Shown here piece by piece: positions 35,241-46,497 of a stretch of 64,000 bases of DNA. The notes beneath the pieces were generated by a model that searched no databases, was not told the origin of the DNA, and saw only the letters and a list, made by a program, of their open reading frames with translations. The stretch is from Apostichopus japonicus (taxonomy: Eukaryota; Echinodermata; Holothuroidea; Aspidochirotida; Stichopodidae): assembly GCF_037975245.1 (NCBI RefSeq), contig NC_092576.1, positions 11,957,111 through 12,021,110 of the forward strand, given 5' to 3'. The position numbers were made by a program, and so were the translations under genes. Each line of letters starts with the position of its first letter. The first letter of the stretch is position 1.

Positions 35241-36416
35241 AACCAAAGTCACACCTGAAAATGCAATTCCCTCCATACTATTGTATACTCCAGCCACATG
35301 AACTAAATGCAAATTTTACAAGAAGAAATGTGTGTGCAAGCAGCAGGAATAACAAGCCAACTGACTTGATCACATGTCTGTAAAAGGCTCATAGTGTGAC
35401 AGAACTTGCCCAGAGTATCTTCAAGTTGTAATAGGCCTTTATATATACCTGTATGCCAATTGATGTAATGTAGTCCCTAGCAGCTGGATAACCAACACCA
35501 AAAGTTAGGCAGCCTAACGATACGCCAGTTCAACAACAAACTTTAAAATCTAACTTAAGCGTGCCATAATACCCTTGCCTCACTTAGGCTTAGCCTACTA
35601 CTAATACTACTTAGAATACTAGGCCTAGGCCTATAGCCTAATACTATGCCTTGGCCTACATGTACTTTACTATTAGTAATAATAAGCCAAGGCTACTTTA
35701 CTATTATATTGGTGCCAATCCCCATAATTGTAATATAGCAACTTTTCAGTGTCATTACAACGTTACCCTGCAGTTGACTTAGATCAATACTAAGTTAGGC
35801 CTATAGGCCTAGGCCTAATTAGCCTACATGAAGCCTAACGTTGGTACCTGGGTACCCAGACCTGGGGGGAGTGTCAACAACTTGCAAGCAACCTTACCTT
35901 CCAACTAAAATACTGACTGGACAGTTAAAAAAATGTTTTGGGTCACCTTTCGATATAGGCACTGCACATCCTAGGTGTAAACAAGTGTGAGGTTAAATAT
36001 TACGACCTGAACAATTCCTAACAGTCTCAAATGTTTTCTTCGAGCCGTCGTAAAATAACAAGGGACGTCCCCTATGGTCGAAGCACTCATTAGGTGATTG
36101 AATATAGCGCCCTCACTTTGATGTTCACAGAATTTCTGCCTTTGGCAGGTAACGACAAATTCGAACACTCAAAACAAACTATAAACAAAAACTATATGTA
36201 TTATGTATGTAGGCTTACGTCATCCGTGTATCTAACACTTGAGCTACGAAAGTAGTGTTACTTTTAACCTCCCTTAAAATTGTAGAAGTCTTGTCAAATA
36301 AGGATATTATATCACTATAAAATGAGCTTCTAATATGTTTTTGCTCCTATGTATATTCAAGCAGACAGCTCGACTGAGAATGAGTGACTTTCATTACTAT
36401 AGTCAGCTTTCTATTG
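35241..36416. other. TYSND1 upstream region, AGGCCTA-rich
   Basis: No gene was recognised. It contains many AGGCCTA/TAGGCCT words (35,590-35,830) and a small inverted repeat (GCCTTGG near 35,649 and CCAAGGC near 35,688). The TYSND1 promoter and non-coding first exon should lie here, but I cannot place them. Confidence 0.5.
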
Positions 36417-36859
36417 CAGTGGCGTAGCTACGGGGGGGCCTGGGGGGGCCGAGGCCCCCCCATGAAATCGGCTGGCCCCCCCACTGGCCCCCCCACTGGG
36501 AATGCCGTAAAAAAAATGTTGTAAAAAATATAAAAAAATAAGTGCGATTCACTAATATTTTTTGTTCAATAATTTGGGAAATAGAGTTACACAATTTTCT
36601 CGTCTGCATCTGGCAGAATAAGAATAATACAATATCTGTAGTAATCATGAGAATGGTCACACAGCATGGCATGGCAATGGTCGATGCGACGATTGCGACC
36701 ATACACCACGAACCTTGTTGTGCTGCGCGATATCAATATCTGCTGAAAATATGTTCAGTGCTTCCACCTAGCGCAGCAATCTATCAAAAGATTGGCTCCG
36801 TTTGTAATGAGCCGAGGTATCAGGTATTCATATATTGCCTCGAGTCAAATAAATATATG

Positions 36860-37237
36860 CAGGCGCGGATCCAGGGGGGGGGTCCAGGGGGTCCGGACCC
36901 CCCTGCTCTTGGCCAAAAAAACAAGAGAGAGAAAAAAAAAGAGAGAGAAAAAAATAATTAAATTAAACGCCAATTTTAAACATGTAGGACGTCAGAAAAG
37001 CGGTTATCCTCACAAGTCAGCCAGGTGTGTCTTTTCCGTCAAATGAATAGTGTGCACGCTTGCTACTCGTGCCAAAAATGCCTAACAATCTCAATTTTCA
37101 GACCGAAAAGTTTCAAAATTGAGGTGGTGTTCGAATTTTTTGGGGCGGTGAGGTTACAGAGCGGTGGGCTGCTAGGATGCGCTAACGAATTTTTCAAGAG
37201 CAAACCCCTCACACTTCCAGAATCCTGGATCCGGCCC
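36860..37237. mobile_element. Nested element with CAGGCGCGGATCCAGG ends
   Basis: The left terminus CAGGCGCGGATCCAGG is followed by a G run; the right terminus is CCTGGATCCGGCCCTG. Inverted similarity continues one or two bases outward (ATGCAGG / CCTGCAT), so the exact border and target duplication are uncertain. Non-coding. Confidence 0.7.
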
Positions 37238-37574
37238 TGCATCACACAGTGGTGACGGAACGGGAGGGATTGGGGGTTAAAGGCATTATGATTTTTGTAT
37301 CATCTCAACTCATCTGATATGTAATACCATATTTCATAGATTGTTTTTTTCTCATCAATTGAGAAATTGCAGACATGAGATCCATATTTTCAGGCTAGGT
37401 ACATGCAGCTTAGAATACTCGGGAAATGCCGTTTCCGGCCATCTGGGGGGGTTTGTAAAGCCAAAAATTTTCTTGTACGCTCCGCGCCAACCGATGATGG
37501 CGCTCCGCTTAGATAGTCTTACGTTCAGGCGCGGCTGGACCAGTCAGACACTGATCACTGAGCACATTCCGGTA

Positions 37575-37745
37575 TAAGAGTTAATTTCCACTCCATTGGA
37601 GTAAATCTTAACTCCTAATAGAGTTATATTCACTCATATTAGGAGTGAGGGTTAACTAATAGAGTTAAATTTCACTCTTAATTTGAAGTGCGCCGAGTGA
37701 TCACTCCAATGGAATGAAATCCACTCATTTGTTTTTAGAGTGTTG
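37575..37745. mobile_element. Fold-back MITE of ACTC/GAGT inverted motifs
   Basis: Rich in inverted pairs: CCACTCCATTGGAGT, AACTCCTAATAGAGTT, ATTAGGAGTGAGGGTTAAC and GATCACTCCAATGGAATG. The right end reads AAACAAATGAGTGGA on the minus strand. Nested in the hAT-like element. Confidence 0.55.
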
Positions 37746-38335
37746 CTAGATATATGAAGAAGAAATTTACATACCAATACATGTTATCGGTCATCGATTG
37801 GCACAAAAACCCAGATTCTGATGACAGCTGCCTCAAGAAACCCAATAAATGGCCTAACTAGCACCGAGCCACCAATGTGGACCATTACCGAAACATCGAT
37901 GCTTGTTAGTCTTCCATCCCCTTCCTCTAATGCTATTTAAGTCCACATGTGGGCATATCCTGCAAACCTACCGGTAGCCCACAGGGGTTTGAGTTGGGAG
38001 AAAGGCCTTGACACCTTGAAACGACAAATGATGCCAACTTCCCTCAAGTTAAAAGTCTGGCTGAGTTGGCAAGGCCAGTCAGCATGAAAGAAAAAAAAAC
38101 TTTTTTTGCATTTCTGTCACCAAAGTTGCACATCTTTTTGGTTGCTATTTTGCCTCACAGGTGCCATCTCCTGCGATCTGGGGGGTGCTGAAATCTCAAA
38201 TTTTCTCTGTACGCTCCGCGCCAACCAAGGTGGCGCTCCGCTTAGATAGTAACCTCGGGCCCCCCCCCCACAAGAAAGAACAGCCCCCCATGGCCCCCCC
38301 ACTCAAAAAATCCTAGCTACGCCACTGTTCTATTG

Positions 38336-41300
38336 GCACACCCAGACGCAACAACGGTCACTTAATTTTGTCACTTTCAATTAAAGCAATGATTTACCGA
38401 CAATTTCCTTGGTGTACTCTTATATCTTTTGACTGAGGCCTTCTATCTGTTAATATGATAATAGTAAAGGCTACCTGCCCACTATTAACTGATCCACAGA
38501 CGGACTTACAAGCTGGACCAACTGGAAGTTCTTACCTACCAGCCCATGAAAACTGATGATTAATGTCATGTCATTTACAATTTTCTCACTTTAACAAAGT
38601 TAGAATAACAAGTACTTTCCAAGTCTTCGCGAAGTTCGCGTACTTCCAGATACCAAGTGTCCCGCGGATTTCTTCAATGTCTTTAAGGAGACACGACCAT
38701 AGGTGTAGGAGGCGGGTGCTGGAAATTAAAATAAAGTTCTAAGCTTGCCCGACTAATTCACCATTACTAATGTAAAAGCCAATATGATAGAACATTAACA
38801 CGTTGAAAGCGCTCGGAGTGCGCGAAATATTTTGGTTATATTTTTCGGGCAAGTCGTCACAGCCATTCAATTGGGCTCCTACGCCTATGGGCAAGACCAC
38901 TATCATCATTATTAGTCTATGTGTAGGGTATATACTTAAGCATTCTATGTATTCCATTGCATTAATTATATTCCTGTGCGCTGTTGCTGATGTAATCCAT
39001 TCATCCTATTGTGAGGTATTATTCTGTAAGTTTAAAATTCATCAGTAATTAAATCGGAGGTCATTTTGTGACATATATTTAAAACATTAAAATATCTTTT
39101 TGCAATACAGATATAAGGGTCCCCAATGCAGGTTGATATCTTACTTATGAGGCATGGGGTGGGGATGGGGTTGAAGGGTAGGAGAATTGCCATCTGTAAA
39201 GGCAGCATGCCCACATAATAATTATTCCTGTCAATGATTGTTGTAACACACAAAGACACAGAAACAACTCAAGAGAAGTCTTTTATTATATTCCTTATTT
39301 AGTATTTATTTATAAAGTAAACAATAAAGTATAAACAATGATCATATAAAAAATGGATCCCCCTCACAGTCACAGTCAACAACTTGAAATCTAAACATAC
39401 TCATGTTATTGGTCCAAACTGACTGTGCTGATGGTCCCACACCCTGGACTTTCCTTTAAATGGTCACCTGCATAACCATCTAAAGTAAAATTTCCAACAA
39501 GATTATAATTTCACAAGGCATGATAGATAGCTTTCATTGCTTCAACAAAAAAATTGTCTGATGGTTAACCTTCATAGCTGTTTTGGTTTATACCGGACAA
39601 CTTGTTCATCTGGATCACAGCAAAATGCATGGTGGCAACTGGAATTTTAAAATAATAAATATTAACTGGACCCATGTCTATATATACTGTATGTATCACA
39701 CACCAGTTATATTACACTTCTAAAAAGTTTTCAAAAATGGGCATGGTGGGGCATAAAAGGGAGGATGATCAACAAATTCAGGCGAGTGAGACATCTTTAA
39801 AACTAGCATACAATCAAGGTTCTATTATGTGGAAAAAATGCCCCAATCGTTCCATTGAAATTCCTGTCGTAGTGATATTGAGCAATCTTGCAACGAAAGA
39901 TTTCTTTTACCAGTGCACCCTCAGTGTATGTGTGCCATGGCATCCTCTCAATAGTTCTCACTATTGCCAGCTGTCAATCTGTCAGGGCTCTAGTGTAGAT
40001 CAGATCGTGTGTACGACCATAAGGTAACGTTAAGAACCAGGTCATGCTTTAGAGACATTCAAGTCACCCAGGCCTCTTGTTGAAGTCTCCACGTTTTACA
40101 TTTAAGTATATTATCCTAATATTTTCAGGGTCCCCTAATGTGACCCTTGTAAATTATTGGTCGCCTCCGAAACATCCCTTTGATAACCGTCCGAAGAAGT
40201 GGGTCAGCTGGTTAGACCTAGCAACGTGTTCTCCTCAGACTTTCTGTTTAAACCAACCACATCTGTAGTCTTCTCTTTATTCCTGAGATGATAGTGAACT
40301 GTTCGGCACGCCTATTTGTGACGAGAAATGAAAAGAGGGAAAAAAGAGATAGTCATTTGTCAAAGAAGGTGTAGATCAGTTTGGTCTGCCCATTTACAAC
40401 AGACAATGAAATATTATCATCTTGTTAATTAGAGAAGTCCAGCCTGGGTAAATTTATCCGAATGATAAAAGGCGATTCCTGTTCTAAACCATACTGATAA
40501 AGCTTTTGCATTCAATGTTCTTACAAACCATATTCCATTTATGTCTTGTCATTTTAGCCTCTGAAGAAGATCCTGCTAGGATCGAAATGTCTGGCCAACT
40601 TACTTTTACACATTCTCCTACACAGGCTCTCTAGTGGATAAGCAGTTTGCTAACAGTTTATTTTATTTTGAAACCATATTCCAGACAAGCCTCTGTAATG
40701 TGATATCTTTTGTAAGAAAGGTGAGCTTGTCCATTAACAAAATGATAAATTTGTCCTCTCTTTGAGTTTTCCTTTTCTATTCAATATTCTTACAACCATA
40801 TTCCAGACAAACCTTTGTAATATGATATATTTTGTATGAAACGTGAGCTTGAAGCAAACAGATCTACGATGTCATCCATGCACAAAATGACAATCCTGTC
40901 CTCTATTTGAGTTTTCCTTGTCTCTTTTTTCAACTCATTTAATTTTTCAACTCTAAACTGATGATGATGGCGGTTCCTCAGTGCGGGCATAAATGGATAC
41001 GTTAATCAATGCGTTATAAATACTAATTACTCAACCAGTACAAGCTGCAGTATTTTACCTCCCTATGAAGAACAGAGCAGCCTTGGGTAATATTCAACAC
41101 CATATCTGTCCTGAAGAAAATGCAATGAACTGTAAAACTGTCATTTCAAGCCATTAAGCCATAATAGATGCTCTCTTAATGAATTTTGTCTTGAATCTAA
41201 TCAGCCTTCCTTAAGTAACATAATAGATACCCTTGCCAGGATAGGTACCTGTGCCTTGTTCACAACAGAGAACACAGTGAGAATAAGGATAAGGTTTTCC

Positions 41301-42053
41301 CTCCGGAAAGGTCATTACCCCGACCCTGGACCCGCCCACATCTGAGAACGGTCGGTGGATTGATGTCTAACAAAATAACATTACCCAAGCTAGAGAGATC
41401 ATAGTAATTGGATACACATCAATAAGCTGGTTTAAATAGTACAACAAGTCAACGGCATTAAGACTTGCACCGGTCTGCGATTATGCAAAAGTGACGCGGG
41501 TAGGTCACTGGAGACCTAGGGTCACATGATCCCCCATGCTACAATCATGGTCAACCTTGCCAGAGTGGAACCCTCCCTGAAAGGATGATCACCATTGCTG
41601 GGTTTGATTCAGACTATGAGAGCGTTCACACTACACTCTTGATCGCCCTTCCAATATCAGATCCCTGTTGCGTTCTCAATTGTGTACAAGTCGCTAGACA
41701 CCTGGTATTCAAAACATTTTCTTTGCTCTTGGTGACCCTAATGTTCATCTTCATCATTCGTGGCGGATGTAGTGGCCTGGGGAAGGGATCTGTGGGGAGG
41801 AGGAATCCCCCTCCCCCTCATCTTTGAGAGACATTTGAATAAATATGCTGAGTTGTTAACTGGGGATTATATTTTTCAAATTTTGATCTTTTTGCAAATT
41901 CATTTTGGGCAAACCCTCCAAAAGTTTTCTGGTGACCCTAAAAAGGGTCTTGACCCCCCACTTTGAAGACCAGTGAGGCAGTGATCAATGTTAATATTGT
42001 ATATGTATATAATATAATCAATACAGTATTTGTATATGCCACGAGCATTACTC
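38336..42053. other. Intergenic sequence between the TYSND1 upstream region and the THAP gene
   Basis: No gene was recognised; the frames here are short and unsupported. It holds a hairpin-bearing retroelement fragment (40,557-40,651). At 41,757-41,985 a C/G-rich stretch with CATTCGTGGCGGATGTAG and GACCCCCCACTTTGAAG looks like a decayed DNA transposon. Confidence 0.5.
40557..40651 (+). mobile_element. Retroelement-like fragment with conserved hairpin, copy 2
   Basis: GCCTCTGAAGAAGATCC, CTGCTA, GGATCGAAATGTC, then CACAGGCTCTCTAGTGG and ATAAGCAGTTTGCTAAC, in the same order and spacing as at 32,242. Two copies 8 kb apart argue for a dispersed family. Confidence 0.6.
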
Positions 42054-42133
42054 TTAACCATGACACGCATAAAGCAACACGGTAGGAATCACCACAAATC
42101 CATAATACCAACCCTTGCTTTTTCGACGGTGTG

Positions 42134-42252
42134 TCAGCTTTTCGCTTTGCGTTTTTGGAGTCTCTTCTTTCTTTGATTTTCCCTCTTCCGTCTGCGTTTT
42201 TGGAGTGCCTTCTGTCTCTGATCCGCCTGCTTCCTCTCCATCAGTCTCTGCA
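42134..42252 (-). CDS. THAP gene candidate last exon with two acceptors
   Basis: Acceptor GATTTAG| (exon from 42,252) gives a basic tail, VQRLMERKQADQRQKALQ, then KRRRKRENQRKKRLQKRKAKS and a stop at 42,134. Acceptor GTGCAG| (exon from 42,247) gives an acidic tail, ETDGEEAGGSETEGTPKTQ and so on, running to a stop at 42,054 or splicing on. Both are in phase with exon 3. Sequence alone does not settle which is used. Confidence 0.5.
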
Positions 42253-45200
42253 CTAAATCGTTAAGATGGGTGCTTTTCCCTCTATCCGTCTCCGAGATCA
42301 TCTCGTACTGCGTCCAGGCGTTCTTCGTCTCCTTACACTCGAATGTCGTCTGGGTCCCTTTTTTGGAAAACGAAAGGAATTTTTTACTTCGATGTCAAAA
42401 CGTTTAGGGCTTCAAACTACCAATCTTGCTATGTCAGACAATAAACACAATGTAAATTTCTTACAGGCCTTTCCTATCTACACAAACTGGCAGTCACCCA
42501 CTCACCACCATTTCAGTTTCAAATGACCATTATTGGTTACACTCCTTAATATTCGACGGGTAACTTATATCTAACGGTGACAAATAAAACCGCTCGTGCA
42601 CAGCACTCAGTCGCATGAAGTCTGTCTCACATGTGTCATGGCTGTGGTGGGTTCTCACCTCTCGCATTCATATGATCACACCTTCTAGCTAATGCCATTA
42701 TTTTCATGGCTGATTTAGGAGGAAAGGATGCTCTCTGCCCATCACCTCTCCCAATTGCATCCGTCCAAATTAGCCAAGAAGATTGACCAAGGCAAATGAA
42801 ATTTGTGGCAACCTTGATGTCAAATCGAAACATTTTATCACGGATCAATTATTTACCTTGTGGCACCAATTGTTGCATTATGCCCCCCCCTCCCCCTCCT
42901 TTCAATTGTTGTTAATGTTGTTAATTTGCTATGCTGTGATGTGCTTAATTATCACAAGATAAACCATCAATGACAAATCAATCAATTACCTAGTATCGAT
43001 ACATTCCATTCAACCTGATCACAGCTTATCCAACCTAAGATGTATTCTGCTTGGCTCCGATTACCCCTCCGTTTTCTAAAAAGACATAGTTCTGAAAGCG
43101 AATGGATGCTCAAACTGAAAATACCCACAACAAGGGACACCCTTTGTTACGGATATATCACTGATATGAACTATGTCCATGATATAGCTGCCTTTAGCTT
43201 TCCTTGAACAGTAATATTTTATATTATCAAAATGATCTGTTATTCGACCAAACATCAAGACAGCAACAAAGTTTCACCATCTGAAAAACATGTCGTTTCA
43301 TGTATGCGATACGTTAAACACCTCACTTTGCATTACCAAGAATTCTTCAACCTGCATGTAGGGAAGGGGATGGCTTCTACCCAGACCACAAAGTAGCGGA
43401 TATATGTCCGGATCTGAGTATAAAAGACGGATACTTACCGACGCTTTTGTTCCAGATCTTTGATCTAACTGAAGTTCCGTTTTCTTGATACCGAGTCATC
43501 AATGCGTCCAAGTAAAACCGAACGTCATCCTCGCTCATCGTCTGATAAAGGGAAAAAAATATGTATATATAACAGTGAAACAAATGAATCCTCCAAGCAA
43601 GACAACACTCTTAATACTATTTTATGTTGAAGTGAGTTTGTGATACAATGCCCTCCCTACCCCCCTCCCCCCACAATCCATCCTCTCTCAGCCCCCTCCC
43701 TGCAACCTCTTCCTTCCCGCAGCCTCTTTCACGGGAGCTTTAGATGCCAAATGCTGTACTAAAATGCATCCTTCCTCAGTTAGAATTGTCATAACTCACA
43801 GTATCAGTTGGCAGTCTGTTGTGTTCTGTTTTGTTTTAAATTTCCCTTGTTTATAATGATAACAATAATCAGCAGTTACATTTAAGACACTTCAGCGACC
43901 ACGAATGTGGGAGAAACCCGTAAGGGCTTGCAACTCACATGTCCGGTGGCTTGCAATTCAACATTTTAACCCAAAATTGGAATCTTTTCCATTCATAAAG
44001 TCATTTTGAATGTAAAATATTGTTTGCCAAAACCGAGCCAATACTTACAGATTTACCGGTAGTGTCCGAGCCATCCACTGCTGGTATCTTTGAAGCAGTT
44101 TCAGGCTCAGCATCTTCGGGCCCACCTCTTGAATTGGTAAGGTTTACTAGTTGTTCCGCAGCTCCTCTGTCCCCAGGTGTGGAGGTTTCAACGTTGTTTT
44201 CGGACAATCTTCTGGACAAGGCAAAGCTGACCAGTTGTTCGACAGCTCCAGACGCATTTTCGACGATGATAGGCCCGCCATCACATTCCTCAAAGTCAGA
44301 ACTGGGCTTCAGGACCACTTTCCACCTTTTCTACAAAATACAAATTGTTAGCTACAATACTTAGTCTGTTGTTTCTTTCTGCCAATATATACTTTTTTTT
44401 TTTTTTAAAAAACAGCCCGGAAATAAATTTCATCACCTTAAAGGGTGTGAAGACTCGCACAGACAGAAACGTCTGATGCCGGTAATCTGACCTAGTTTCG
44501 AACGAAGTGTAACAGAAGTGTTAGACACCACCATCGATCCCAGAAAATACACACACAGCTTGCTACCGTCGGTAATTAGACACTATAGAGTGTGCAGTCA
44601 ATACATACAGCTGCGGTCAATACCCACAACACAGTGTACATAACAGCGATGGATATCTCAGGTCTAGATAAAAGATAACAAGGTATCACTTTTCATTACT
44701 GTCTGCATTTTTGTAGCGACAAGAAAAAACCTTCACTTGCAAGCGACGGAAAGTTAACTTTTTCAGAGCGCGGCACACGGTTTGGGGCGAGTCTTCAATA
44801 CCTTTGAGCATACACTAGCGTGATATTGGGGAGGGCTATTAGTAGGCCATCATGAACTTCAAAATAGCAGACTGCAGTATATGCCTTTCAGACTAAACAA
44901 ATTAAGCACTAGAGTACAAAATGTCCCACAATGCACCTGCACTGTACAGTACCTTAGCTCAATATGATAGCTACAAAGAACATCATTGTTGGTGTTGATC
45001 CCATTAAGTGCAGCCACTCTATAGTCCCTGTACCCAAACTTTCTCAGTTTTAGTGTCGCGCTGTGGATCACCGGTTACTTACTTTCTGAGACTTACTTTA
45101 AAAGTACTGTACCCTGTGTCCCTGTTAAATTTTGGAATAGGAAATAATTTGAACAGATTTGTGCATGTTGTACGTATAACTTGCCGCACTTTGTAGATCA

Positions 45201-46314
45201 AGCTTACTAACTAGTTTAAGATTAACTACAAAAAAGTTTGATGGGCCTAATGTTTCAATCCTACAAGGACACCTTCATAGGTGTATAGGGGGGGGGGGGG
45301 AGGGGGACTGGGATCATTGCCCAGAAATTTAAAAAATAAAAAATAAACAAACAAACAAACAAGTCATATTTATTCTATAATTTATTTACAGTACATAGTT
45401 TAGAGACCCAAGGATCAGGAAGCCTTACAGTTAGCTTATTTGTGACCCTATGTATGTTGGATCTTGGATGAACACCGGCTTACTTCAAGCTTTCTCCTTT
45501 TGATAAGTGTTCAGAGGATAATGAGGTAGGGGTGTGAATTCACTCCCATTCCTGCTCACGGGACCACCATTCAACGTCCCCATCCAACGGAAGAGAGTGA
45601 ACGCCCCAGCATCTGACCACTTTCTGAAATACTGAGGTAGGCAAAGGCACTACAATTCTGTAAGGCCTGTCCTAACCAGACAGTATATGGATTAACGCTC
45701 AAGAAAACTAAAAGATGTCAATCCTTGAATGATTACCGGATTGCGGTCCAATAGGATAATCTAATTTGGTTCCATTACATCTAGGTCCCTTTATAAGTAC
45801 ACTATAATAGTTTAGTTACATATGTCTTAAGCTAGGAGCCTACCTTTATAAAAAGCTAGGCCTAATAATATAAGGCCTACTTTAAGTTACAGTCGCTAAG
45901 GCTACTGCATACTGTACATACATGTGTTATAGGAAAACGTGTTACTTTCTGTTAAGACTACTGTTGCCAAATTACATTTTTTTTCAGCCGTCCTTTCCTC
46001 GGTAGCAACGTTGGAACTGCATTTTTTTTCAGGGTTGGTAATAGTCTCTCATTTTGACTGGGTAAAAGTCTTTTCTTTAATATATAACTATCTTCGCAAT
46101 CACTTTCTAGAAAGTGCAGTGAGCACAGCCTGGAACCCTCTCCATGGGAAATACCAGGGCCTTCGAAATCACTTCGAGTTCGCTGTACAAAACGTAACCA
46201 AATTCGGTAACGTTCACTGTCCGTTTTTGGGCTTGGAAAACGGAAAAAACTGATGTGCTTGTTGGATGAGGACCAGGTTGTGGTACAGCCCCCCACAATG
46301 CAGTTCAACGGCAT
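42134..46314 (-). CDS. THAP zinc-finger protein gene (at least four exons)
   Basis: Coding exons 46314-45976, 44330-44049, 43541-43439 and a terminal exon from about 42,250. Exon 1 encodes a full THAP domain: MPLNC...C with Cys5 and Cys10, FFRFP, Trp39, then RLCSLHF with Cys64 and His67, and the AVPT motif at 99-102. THAP domains are C2CH zinc fingers that bind DNA in the nucleus. Exon 2 is acidic, with a twofold GA[VA]EQLV motif. Exon 3 (SEDDVRFYLDALMTRYQ...KIWNKSV) resembles the first helix of a trihelix/Myb-SANT-like domain. All junctions keep phase. The last exon has two usable acceptors, 5 bases apart, in different frames, so the C terminus is uncertain, and exons may be missing between 43,438 and 42,252. 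No known THAP member was assigned. Confidence 0.72.
43439..43541 (-). CDS. THAP gene exon 3 (trihelix-like helix)
   Basis: 34 codons plus one base: TMSEDDVRFYLDALMTRYQ, then SVRSKIWNKSV. Acceptor TTTTTTTCCCTTTATCAG and donor G|GTAAGTAT. The pattern (acidic start, V-R-F-L, then W after ~25 residues) is that of Myb/SANT-like DNA-binding domains. The rest of such a domain was not found. Confidence 0.68.
44049..44330 (-). CDS. THAP gene exon 2 (acidic linker)
   Basis: 94 codons in phase 0, from KRWKVVLKPSSDFEECD to SDTTGKS. Acceptor TTTGTATTTTGTAG and donor TCT|GTAAGTAT, both strong. The internal pair GAVEQLVSFALSRR / GAAEQLVNLTNSRG points to a small duplication. Confidence 0.75.
44442..44803. 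mobile_element. TTAA-flanked MITE, copy 1
   Basis: Ends AGGGTGTGAAGACTCGC and the inverse of AGGTATTGAAGACTCGCC. TTAA precedes the left end and TTGA follows the right, a one-base-changed duplication. It is about 362 bp, non-coding, in THAP intron 1. The sequence matches 63,158-63,513 in the opposite orientation, including AACTTTTTCAGAGCG and GCTTGCTACCGTCGGTAAT. TTAA target duplication is typical of piggyBac- and Kolobok-type elements. Confidence 0.88.
44804..45975. other. THAP intron 1, unique part
   Basis: Nothing recognised apart from a G run at 45,289-45,310 and an AAAC/AAAT microsatellite at 45,338-45,360. Confidence 0.5.
45976..46314 (-). CDS. THAP gene exon 1 (complete THAP domain)
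   Basis: 113 codons. C2CH ligands Cys5, Cys10, Cys64 and His67, Trp39, and the terminal AVPT box are all present. The likely donor is AAAAAT|GTAATT at 45,975; otherwise the frame runs six codons further to a stop at 45,958, which would give a short protein of 118 residues. Confidence 0.85.
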
Positions 46315-46462
46315 TTTAGTTTGAAAGGCAATTAGGCATTTGTCACGTTTTTTTGGCCCAACAAATTCCTGACCAGACAGGTTTCAACACATGGAGAACG
46401 GAAACTAGAGCTATGCATTGCTGGCGGTACTGCAGACAATTTCTTGCGAACTACTGCCAACT

Positions 46463-46497
46463 ACGTCACCTCAAAAGGTTAACATATGATGACGTCA
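46463..46497 (-). promoter_or_regulatory. CRE-like sites upstream of the THAP gene
   Basis: TGACGTCA (46,490-46,497) sits inside the palindrome TGATGACGTCATCA, and a second half-type site reads GGTGACGTAG on the minus strand (46,460-46,469). They lie ~150-185 bases upstream of the THAP start codon, a position typical of CREB/ATF promoter sites. Confidence 0.5.

Larger units (their letters stand above)
36417..38327. mobile_element. hAT-like non-autonomous element with nested insertions
   Basis: The left end is CAGTGGCGTAGCTACG and the right end is the inverse, CTAGCTACGCCACTG. An exact 8-bp duplication TTCTATTG flanks it (36,409-36,416 and 38,328-38,335), the hAT signature. No transposase frame is present. 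Internal G/C runs (CCGAGGCCCCCCC) follow the terminus. Nested inside are a second element (36,860-37,237), an ACTC/GAGT fold-back (~37,575-37,745) and two copies of a module ending TGGCGCTCCGCTTAGATAG (to ~37,520 and ~38,250). Confidence 0.85.

Noticed and set aside
36417-38327. Autonomous transposase gene in the large CAGTGGCG element
   Set aside because: No frame of useful length or with transposase motifs; frames are short and cross nested elements.
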